From: Vibrio coralliilyticus
Lineage (GTDB): Bacteria; Pseudomonadota; Gammaproteobacteria; Enterobacterales; Vibrionaceae
NCBI RefSeq assembly: GCF_024449095.1
Contig: NZ_CP024629.1
Coordinates: 115,816-179,815 of the forward strand
Direction: 5' to 3'
DNA length: 64,000 nucleotides
Shown: one piece after another, positions 13,417-21,500 of the stretch
Numbering within the stretch: position 1 is the first letter of the stretch
Layout of the letters: every line of letters begins with the position of its first letter
The notes under the pieces: model-generated
The model's database searches: none
Told to the model about the DNA's origin: nothing
The model's input: only the letters and a program-made list of their open reading frames with translations
Made by a program: the position numbers and the translations under genes

Positions 13417-13437
13417 ACGCCGCTTGATAGCGGCGTA
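13417..13437 (+). terminator. Hairpin at the end of the array
   Basis: TACGCCGC and GCGGCGTA form an 8-bp stem with a short loop just after the last small gene. There is no T-run, so any termination would be weak or factor-dependent. Confidence 0.45.
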
Positions 13438-13499
13438 CTTAATTGCATTAACGCAAACTCAATCCGTGCATCCAATCTCATTCGTATCCCCTTCAAAAG

Positions 13500-13555
13500 A
13501 TGTTCTAAGAAGACACTGATTCTCTAAAATATGCTGGTGGGGGCAGGTTTTTGGT
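13500..13555 (+). repeat. Intergenic repeat element with Chi octamer
   Basis: TTCTAAGAAGAC, CTCTAAAA, GCTGGTGG (13533-13540), then GGGCAGGTTTTGG. The order of parts is the same as at 14751-14836. Confidence 0.6.
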
Positions 13556-13602
13556 GAAGTAAACAACGCGAATAAATTCGAGAATACTAATGTATTTTGC
13601 GC

Positions 13603-13625
13603 TATAATATTTGTGTCAGTTAACA
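13603..13625 (+). promoter_or_regulatory. Promoter with TGTCAGTTAACA element
   Basis: -10 TATAAT (13603-13608), five bases, then TGTCAGTTAACA (13614-13625). It serves the DUF932 gene. Confidence 0.7.
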
Positions 13626-13649
13626 AATGTTATATTAAAGGAGGTCGCC

Positions 13650-14588
13650 ATGGGCGCACTTAATGTTATTACCCCTGTATTAACACCAGAAACAGCACAT
13701 ATGAATTTTAATAACTTCGCCAATGAGAGTAACTGGCGCAATCTATGCGTTGATAATCGTACCAACTCCAACATATTTTTTGATGTAGAACTTCGCCCCC
13801 TTTGTTCTTTTCTTAAAGACGGCATTATTGATAATGGTGAGCAGTGTGTCTTTGATATTGCTGAATCTCGTATTATTAAAGTTCATGGAAGTAAGTACGC
13901 GTTATTAAAAAACAGTATCGCTTATGACATGGTTAATGAGGCTATCAACGAACTCGGTAGGAAAGGGATTCTTGATGTTGATGGTATGCATATTACAGAT
14001 AGCTGTGTCGCTAAGGGCGGAAAAACAATTCGTCAATACGTCTTTCCAAATCACAGTGTTAATGTCGATGGTTCTGATGTACTAATGCGCATTGTTGTCA
14101 TTAATAGCTATGACGGGAGTGCTAACTTTTCACTTCAAGTGGGTGGCTTTCGAATCGTGTGCTTGAATGGAATGGTGTCAGGTTCTAAGTTTTTAAACCT
14201 TAATCAAAGACATTCTGGGAATATTCAGCTGGGCAACATTCAAAACAGACTTACCACTAGTGTTAAGTCTTTTGAGCAGCTTGGTGAATACTGGAAAAAG
14301 ATGATTTCCACACCACTAACACAAAAGGTATCTGACAATATACTCGCGCAGTACACGCTTGAAAACGGACGCATGAACATTAAAAAGTTTTCCATGATGT
14401 GCGATCTATATGAAAACCACGTTAAGGATTTAGGCCGTAATTACTGGGCAATGTATAATGCATTGACAGCACATGCCACACATTACAAAGTTCAGGAACG
14501 CAACATACACAATCGCGCTGACGTCATTCTGGGACGTGAAAATCATGTCTCAAGCCTAATAAACAATAAGAAAGTGTGGCAGGTTTAA
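13650..14588 (+). CDS. DUF932-family plasmid protein (312 aa)
   Basis: The central part (about residues 60-230, including GGFRIVCLNGMVSG) matches my knowledge of the DUF932 family, common on plasmids and phages and often in leading regions. Biochemical role not established. AAGGAGG (13638-13644) lies 5 bases before the chosen ATG. The gene has its own promoter and terminator, so it is a single-gene unit. Soluble, no signal peptide. Confidence 0.8.
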   Translation: MGALNVITPVLTPETAHMNFNNFANESNWRNLCVDNRTNSNIFFDVELRPLCSFLKDGIIDNGEQCVFDIAESRIIKVHGSKYALLKNSIAYDMVNEAINELGRKGILDVDGMHITDSCVAKGGKTIRQYVFPNHSVNVDGSDVLMRIVVINSYDGSANFSLQVGGFRIVCLNGMVSGSKFLNLNQRHSGNIQLGNIQNRLTTSVKSFEQLGEYWKKMISTPLTQKVSDNILAQYTLENGRMNIKKFSMMCDLYENHVKDLGRNYWAMYNALTAHATHYKVQERNIHNRADVILGRENHVSSLINNKKVWQV

Positions 14589-14608
14589 CTTAGCGATACC
14601 CAAGTGAA

Positions 14609-14636
14609 AAGGTCAGCAATAGTGCTGGCCTTTTTT
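14609..14636 (+). terminator. Rho-independent terminator after the DUF932 gene
   Basis: AAGGTCAGC and GCTGGCCTT form a stem around AATAGT, followed by six Ts. The remaining 14637-14909 gap holds a repeat element and a promoter. Confidence 0.8.
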
Positions 14637-14750
14637 GTTTCTTACTAAAACGTCCCTCCCGTATCTTAAATCTACTTCAAAAACAATCGCGCAATCTAAT
14701 ACTCTCAAACATTCCATTGACGTTTGTGTGTCTCGCTTTCCAATCCTTTA

Positions 14751-14836
14751 TTTCTAATAAGACGTGATTTTCAAAAAAGCGCTTCTAGGGGGCATTCTAG
14801 TTTGGGCTGGTGGGGCAGGTTTTGCAGAAAAACCTT
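14751..14836 (+). repeat. Intergenic repeat element with Chi octamer
   Basis: TTTCTAATAAGACGTGATTT, later GCTGGTGGGGCAGGTTTTGC (octamer at 14806-14813), then AAAAACC, an inverted pair with GGTTTT. The first block recurs at 16057-16071. Confidence 0.6.
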
Positions 14837-14857
14837 TGTGCAAATATACAGGTGTGC

Positions 14858-14880
14858 TATATTAATAAGGTCAGTTAACA
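14858..14880 (+). promoter_or_regulatory. Promoter with GGTCAGTTAACA element
   Basis: TGTGC precedes the -10 TATATT (14858-14863), then five bases and GGTCAGTTAACA (14869-14880). It serves the ParB-like gene. Confidence 0.7.
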
Positions 14881-14909
14881 ATAACATTCTATATAGTTAA
14901 GGAGGCCAC

Positions 14910-15974
14910 ATGGCTAACACCAATCCAGTTATCACTAAAGCAACTTCAATCTCTGCTTTCCCTAAGGAATTACAGCTAAAGGCTGGCCAACAATTGAAAA
15001 AGGCCACTGGTGAATTTATAGGTAACATTGCCAGTATTCACTACACACCTGAATGGAATATCCGCGATATTTGTCCTGACAATGTAGCTGAAATTAAGCG
15101 TGTAATTGCTGGTGGTGGTCCTGTTGACCCAATTGAAGTTGAGCCTATTTTTGTTGATGGTGTTCCTATGCTTTCTACAATTGATGGTCATCATACCTAC
15201 CTTGCGATTAAAGAGCTGGTGGATGAAGGGAAACATGATGGCCTCCATCGAATGAGCTTATTTAAGGGAACAGAAAAACAAAAACTGGTAAGAGCATTTA
15301 ACTCTTCACAGAATTTGAAGCTGAAGCCAATTCAAGCGGCGCGTACATTTCAACGCATGCTTGATGAGGGGATGTCACGTTCTGACATTTCCCGCGAAAC
15401 AGGCAAACCCCTTTCATACATCAGCAATGCATTGCACTTACTTCTTGCGCCAGAGAAGGCGCTTAAGTTGATCGATGAAGGTAAAATTTCTTCATCTCGC
15501 GTTGGTCGTATTATGCGCGAACATGGAGCTGATAAAGGTATGGGTTATATCTTAATTGAAGCTCAAGAGGTTTCTATTCCTGCGCATAACAATACAAATG
15601 TTCCAGCATCGGAATCCGTTACAGTTGAAAATAACGCTCTGCACGAACATCAACTATCAATCCCAGATTCAGAATCACAGGATTCTAATATTTCTACGCG
15701 GAATGACGCTGCTGTTAATTCGTCTGAGAAAGGTGAGACAACAAAACGAGCTGCAAAGCAATCGACTAAATTACGCACTCCATCTAAGTCTCAGGTTGAT
15801 AGTAGTGTCGAATTGATAATGGCGTTAGGCTCTCGTATTGATGATGAAAATCAAACGTCGATAGAGCTAAATCCTCTTATCCTAAAACAGATTAAAGAGC
15901 TAGCTTCAAAGTTTAGTGATATTAAGTCTCATAACAAGTCAATTACAGATGCCGTAAATGCACTCTCCAGCTAG
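14910..15974 (+). CDS. ParB-like protein (ParB/Srx domain plus HTH)
   Basis: 354 aa. Residues 40-120 form a ParB/sulfiredoxin-type domain with IDGHH at 91-95. Residues 150-180 (GMSRSDISRETGKPLSYISN) form the helix-turn-helix that follows it in ParB/RepB proteins. The C-terminal part is Ser/Thr-rich and then helical. There is no ParA neighbour and no centromere-like repeat, so it may be one of the ParB-like proteins of plasmid leading regions rather than a partition protein. Strong AAGGAGG before the ATG. Single-gene unit with its own promoter and terminator. Two Chi octamers (15108, 15215) lie in the coding region. Confidence 0.8.
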   Translation: MANTNPVITKATSISAFPKELQLKAGQQLKKATGEFIGNIASIHYTPEWNIRDICPDNVAEIKRVIAGGGPVDPIEVEPIFVDGVPMLSTIDGHHTYLAIKELVDEGKHDGLHRMSLFKGTEKQKLVRAFNSSQNLKLKPIQAARTFQRMLDEGMSRSDISRETGKPLSYISNALHLLLAPEKALKLIDEGKISSSRVGRIMREHGADKGMGYILIEAQEVSIPAHNNTNVPASESVTVENNALHEHQLSIPDSESQDSNISTRNDAAVNSSEKGETTKRAAKQSTKLRTPSKSQVDSSVELIMALGSRIDDENQTSIELNPLILKQIKELASKFSDIKSHNKSITDAVNALSS

Positions 15975-15994
15975 TGCTTAATTGTTTTATTACA

Positions 15995-16028
15995 AAAGTA
16001 GCACCAAATTAGGTGCTACTTTTTTTTG
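15995..16028 (+). terminator. Rho-independent terminator after the ParB-like gene
   Basis: AGTAGCACC and GGTGCTACT form a nine-pair stem with an AAATTA loop, followed by eight Ts. Confidence 0.85.
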
Positions 16029-16056
16029 CTTTCAATTCTGTTCTCAGGTGACTTTT

Positions 16057-16419
16057 TTTCTAATAAGACGTTTTCCTTATAACACTATTGGCCGTTTCAC
16101 CCATACTTATAACTTTTAGTTTGCATGTTAGTCATTTTTATGATAAATTACCATTTATAAATACTATCTAATAGATATTTATAAATTATTTAATAAATAT
16201 TTAATAATATATATTTTTAAATGTACGAGTTTTTTTGCCCATTTTCTTTTATTAAATAATCCAAGGAAAATATATTAATAATCGTACCTTATTTTATTTT
16301 TATTAGTTTCTTATTCAGATAAATGTGTTTGCCTTATATAGCATTTGTAGTGAGATTTAATTTATGACTTACATGTGCTATAATTCGTAGTAGTTATCTA
16401 GTGGCTGAAATATTTATTT
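16057..16419 (+). promoter_or_regulatory. AT-rich leader region with palindrome and extended -10 promoter
   Basis: The stretch holds no gene. It opens with TTTCTAATAAGACGT (shared with 14751). A near-palindrome at 16153-16186 has arms ATTTATAAAT around ACTATCTAATAGATA. About 150 bases of almost pure A/T follow. TGCTATAAT (16376-16384) is an extended -10 for the next gene. Such DNA can bind nucleoid silencers or serve as a melting region, but there is no clear iteron array or DnaA box set. Confidence 0.5.
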
Positions 16420-18495
16420 ATGCTTAATATTTACAATAAAAACGCAGTAGGATTTTTGGTAGCATCTGCTATTGATACTGACTTTGTAAACGAAAGTGAT
16501 TATAAGCGAGTTAAATATGATATTAATGACAAGCTACGTTTTGATATTTATTTAACGCTTTCTTATTTGGGTTTTTTCTCCTCCGAGCAACATAGTTATC
16601 AAAGTGTTCTCGAATCAATACCAAAAGAGTTTTTACCTTGTGATGTGGAGCAAAGTGAAACTTTTCATATAACATCAGCATCGATTTCTAGAATAGTCAC
16701 GCAGTTCTCTCCTTTCATTAAAAATAATCTTAGTGCACCATTTTCGGATATTGATGTCTTGAAAGACATTCAATCTCGACTACCAATGACGCTAAATGAA
16801 ATCAATCAGGTTCTCATTAAGGAAGGGGTGGTTCTTCATCCTATTTCGCAAAGGGCGGTGGAATTTTTATTCGACTGTTTTATTGAGCCTGGTGTTGTGT
16901 CCTCATTGCTGATTTCTAAATCTAACAGAGATAAAGACGCTAATGGTGAGCGTTATGAGCGTAATAGCCGACCATCTATTAAGTCTGTATGCGTGAACGA
17001 TAGAGTTAAGGATTTTAAAAATCTTTCTGATTCCATTGTGCGTTATTGTGAAACACTTGGTCGCCTCATTGGTATTGTAGACTTTCAGCTTGTTTTCGAT
17101 TTGGTATTGCATCTTAATGGCGAACTCATTAAGGATTTAAAACTCGATAAAAGCAGTCTTCATGATTACGTGAGCTCAATCTGTATTGAAAAATACGGCG
17201 TTGGTCGTCATGTGAATTACGGTATTCATGAATCTATTTCAGAAAGTTCAGCTTACGAGTTTATGTACAAATATCTCTCGGTAGTGGGTCAGTGTAGCTA
17301 CGATGATGTACCAGAGTTTTTAATTCGAATCTTACGATTTAAATCAATTAGAAAAACGAAGGAAACTAATCGTGTAATTTCTAGTTCTGTGATTTTGGAG
17401 TATCTATCGTTTGATTCATTGTCTTCGGAGAGAACCAAGCAACTGGTTTCTTCCTTCGATTTTGTTCAAGAGAGTGATGGCTTTTTCACTCTCTCTGACA
17501 AAGTGTTTGTTGATATAGAGCGTGAGTATAGTATCGCGCCTTCTGTGCTTCTGGAATACATAAGTTCCGAGGGTGGTTTTAACAGCCAGCTTAGTATTGA
17601 AGAGAGAACGCAGGTTTTACTTGAAAAGTATGCTTTCGTTATGAAAAGCAAACTTAATGAAGCCTTGAATAATCCAGATGGTTTTTTTGAAAAAACGGAA
17701 CAAGGTTACTCTGTATCTGAGACTAATTCCGAGAAGAAGCAAAATTATAGTGGGTCGTATATCCGGCCTGACTATGACCACATAACTGATGAGTTATATA
17801 ACGAAAATGTGGTTCATACGGAAGATGATGGAGAACTTAAGTCTCGTTTTAAAATTCTATTTTCAGCGTTCAAGAAAAAGTGGAGTAAGGTTAATAATCT
17901 ATCCGACCTTCTAGTCGATGAATCATTAAGAGATCATGACGAGTACATTTCAGATAGGCGTGAGCTTTTGACCACAACCCACTTTAGAAGTTGTGAGAAT
18001 TGGTTGAAATCTGAGTTGAAGAGGGCTAAGTTTCAAATCGCGTCAAACGTTGCTTATATTAACTATCTTCAGTCTCAGGGTGAAAAACAGAACTCTGTAT
18101 CAGTAGAACACTTAAATGATCGAATAGAAAAATGGCATGATGTATTAGACGTTCTAGAGTTGGAGTTGAAGCTAGTTTACGCAAGTAGTCCTTACACAGA
18201 GTACGAAACGCACTCTAGCGAAGTTTCGAGGCTATTAGAAGAGAGAGCTAGGTTAGCCATTAAACCAGGTCAATATCGAGCTCATATCGCTATATACGAT
18301 TACTTGAGTACCTTTAAGGTAGGTGTCATCGTGACGCATGATGAAATGATTAGATTTGTGGATTCTTACTGCGCTTCATTGATTGGTGATTTTTCATTAT
18401 CAAATGATAAAAGGCTAGTATCTGGCTACCACAACTTACGGCGTTTATTCAAAGAGTGTGTAGAGCATCACCCTTTCTCTATCGTTAAAAGGTAA
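16420..18495 (+). CDS. Large hypothetical protein (691 aa)
   Basis: Soluble, helix-rich, no signal peptide or membrane segment; I recognise no domain. A Lys/Glu-rich, probably coiled-coil part lies around residues 485-600. The ribosome-binding sequence is poor. It follows the AT-rich palindromic region and ends at a bidirectional terminator, so it is a single-gene unit between the leading-type region and the transfer genes. A role in replication or recipient establishment is possible but unsupported by motifs. Confidence 0.65.
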   Translation: MLNIYNKNAVGFLVASAIDTDFVNESDYKRVKYDINDKLRFDIYLTLSYLGFFSSEQHSYQSVLESIPKEFLPCDVEQSETFHITSASISRIVTQFSPFIKNNLSAPFSDIDVLKDIQSRLPMTLNEINQVLIKEGVVLHPISQRAVEFLFDCFIEPGVVSSLLISKSNRDKDANGERYERNSRPSIKSVCVNDRVKDFKNLSDSIVRYCETLGRLIGIVDFQLVFDLVLHLNGELIKDLKLDKSSLHDYVSSICIEKYGVGRHVNYGIHESISESSAYEFMYKYLSVVGQCSYDDVPEFLIRILRFKSIRKTKETNRVISSSVILEYLSFDSLSSERTKQLVSSFDFVQESDGFFTLSDKVFVDIEREYSIAPSVLLEYISSEGGFNSQLSIEERTQVLLEKYAFVMKSKLNEALNNPDGFFEKTEQGYSVSETNSEKKQNYSGSYIRPDYDHITDELYNENVVHTEDDGELKSRFKILFSAFKKKWSKVNNLSDLLVDESLRDHDEYISDRRELLTTTHFRSCENWLKSELKRAKFQIASNVAYINYLQSQGEKQNSVSVEHLNDRIEKWHDVLDVLELELKLVYASSPYTEYETHSSEVSRLLEERARLAIKPGQYRAHIAIYDYLSTFKVGVIVTHDEMIRFVDSYCASLIGDFSLSNDKRLVSGYHNLRRLFKECVEHHPFSIVKR

Positions 18496-18505
18496 CTCTG
18501 AGATG

Positions 18506-18536
18506 AAAAAAAAGCCTCCAAGTCGGAGGCTTTTTT
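18506..18536. terminator. Bidirectional terminator
   Basis: AAAAGCCTCC, AAGTC, GGAGGCTTTTTT. It ends the convergent genes at 16420-18495 and 18537-22982. Confidence 0.9.
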
Positions 18537-21500
18537 CTAGATAGTAGGTTGATTTTCGTAATCGGGTATTGGAGGAGACTGATGGTTCTGCGTTTGATGA
18601 TACTCTTGCATGGATCGCTCAGTGTGCTCCTTATATTCTTCGCCCATTCTGAATTCAAATTGATTTCCTAGAATCGCCTTACACTCTTCAAAGTAGGTGT
18701 CAGTTGTTTTTTCACCAGAAATCAATTCCTTTGCAATTCTGCCTATAGGGTCTTCGTAGTTGCCGGTAAATTCAGCAAATACATATGCGCTAACTGCACT
18801 ATTAGGAATTGATTCGCTAACGCCGTTTCTCATCACAGAGCTAATCGCAGCTGATATATGTAGTCCTCTCGGGCGCGTTCCATTATTACCCAATATGTCT
18901 TTAAGTACTGAATTGATCGCATTGACCTGTTTAGTCGGGCTTTCCGTTATAGAGTCCAAGGTTACATTAGTTTTCTCACTGATAGCCTGATGCAGGAGTG
19001 CCTTAATGTCGTTGCCTATTTCAGAGAACTGAGTAGTGCGTAATGCATTTTGGTGCTGCTTCATCTGTTCTACAAGATGCTCATAGTTATTTTTAGAAAC
19101 TGGTTCACCTGTCTGTATGTTTGGCGTTTCCATGCCGTTCTTGCCTACTACATTTTTCAATTGAGACGGCGCTACAGGTTTACTCGTGGCCTCTGTAATT
19201 TTATTCCGGATGCGCTCGTTAATTTCTGCCTGGTCACGCGTTTCTTTTCGAATTTCCATGATTTCATTGATCAAGCTTTCTTTGTTCTGCTGTGGTTCTA
19301 CTTCGTTCTTAACCTCAGTTTCCGTTGATGGTTGGCTGTTGAAATTAACTGCCACTTTCTCAGTGAGCCTTGAAACTTGCTCTGTCAGTTCCGTAATATG
19401 CAGTTGCATTAAAGCTTGCTGCTCTAACACTTGTTTGGTTATATCCGTAACGGTAGAAAGCGTCTTCTGGTGCGACTCATTCATTTGGTTCAACACGCGC
19501 TCAAACAAGGACACAAGTTGATCGGGACTAATCTTTGAAAGATTATGCTCAACCCTATCTTTCGTAGCCAGGTCGTCACTGGAGGGCTTTTTATCCATTA
19601 ATTGCTCGACACTAATTGGATTAGATGCGGCTGATTGAAGGTCACTTACTCCGCGAAGGAGTTGCTCTCTAATGGCTCTAAACTCATCTTGCTTTGGATT
19701 GGTCGCAGTGACACGGATAGGGGAAATTTGCCCGTTGACCAGTAGTGTATTCAAGGTTATCTCACGAGCGGGTTTCCAAGCGTCCCATAAGCCATGGTTT
19801 ACAAGTTTATAGGTAGAGCCTTCAAATGTATTAGACGCAGACACTAGAGGTGGCTGGGTGCTGTATTTCGAAACCTCTTCGTTCTTATTAACTAAGGGGG
19901 GGAATTTCTCTAGAGAATCCACGTAGTCATTTACGTTATCTAATGGCTTCCACTTAAACCATTTCGAACTACTTGGGTCGACTAAACTTCCCACTTCGTT
20001 AACAGCCGTATGGGGCTCTATTTCTTCAGCGCTTGGTTGTCCCTCGCTTTGATGGAAATCAGACATCTCTTCTTCTAAATACTCTTGATAAGCTGGGTCA
20101 ACCTCGTGTTCATTGTTAAATTGCTCTGCATCGATAATGATGTCATCTGTCCAACTTCCATCCGCAGAAATACCATCTTGCTCAATTGCGGATGTTTTAA
20201 TATTGTCCTCGTCATCATATGTTTGGTTAAAAACACTGTTCAATATTGATTTGGTTGGCTCGTCTGAAGGGCTGCTTATTTCGGCGTCTTCAATACTTTC
20301 GAATACTAGATCTTCATTTGGGATTTCTTTTTGGAATGAGCCACTTAATGGATCGCTAGGTGCGGTAATAGCTCTATCGTAATAATCGCTAACAGACCTT
20401 ACTTCATCAACATGCCCTGCACTGACACCAAACAACCGATTCCGTTCGTCGGTAAGTTTGGATAGCTCCGCATTGTTTTTGGCCAGGCGCTCTTCGAAGT
20501 TTGCAGCAGGGTATTTTTCTGCGTTCTTTGTGAGATTGTCTATTTTCCTGGTAACGACCGCAATTTTTTTCTCTATCAGTAACTTATCTTCTTCAATAAC
20601 AGGTGATAGTAAATGCTCAATACCTTCATCAAGCTCGGTCATTGGTTCAGTTTCAATTGGATTGGCATTAACTTCGACCAGTCCCTTTTCAGCATTTTCC
20701 ATTGAAGCATCTATAGCCGCTGAATAGTCTTTTACTTCTTGAGATTCGCCTTCAGCAATTTGTACCTCCCCTGGAACGGACCAACTGTCAGTGTGTACCA
20801 TTGATTGATAGACCTCATAGTGCAACCCAAACTTTTCTTGGAAAACCTCGTGGGCTGCCGCAATAGGACTGCGCATATGGTAGTAGTTTGGTAACTTCTG
20901 CTGCTCCAAATTGTCTAGAGACGGGCACCAGCCATATTTGTGCTGGTTCTCAATGGTCCAATGCCGACTTACGGAATGTTTAAGTGTAGTTGTGATTTTT
21001 TCTGCAACTAACGCTTCAAGGGTTTCCCAAGCTACTTGTTTGGGGTTCTCTATCTTCTGCTCCATAAGATGAGATGCATAACCATTTAGCAGATCATCGA
21101 TATCGGAACCTTTATTGTTTTGCTGATAACCTTCTAGATTTACGCCCTCGATATCGGTGGAAAAGTTGTACGTCACATAAGGAAGGTTGATTGCTTGGTG
21201 AATTTCGATAGCTTTATCGATGCCAATGTTTAAAGTCTTACCGGTTACTTCCTTACCTTGAGCTTCCAATTCGTGCCTTAAAAAACGCTTCTCTTGATTG
21301 CTATTGAACAGATCGTTATCCGCAAAATTAACTATCGGTTTGGTGGGATGCTCTTCAACAATTTTCTTTATTGAGGATGTAATGTTACCTACGTCTAAGC
21401 TACAGACCATAGCAAGGTCAATGCCTCTTCTTTGAGCCATCTCATACTGAATAAGTCCATTTGCAACACCTTCACTAATCCCAATTACTGAAGCTGTTTG

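Noticed and set aside
3696..14836. CRISPR array
   Set aside because: Repeats are hundreds of bases apart with genes between them; no regular spacer length and no cas gene.
14910..15974. Plasmid partition locus
   Set aside because: The ParB-like protein lacks a ParA neighbour and no iterated centromere-like sites are visible, so I do not call partition.
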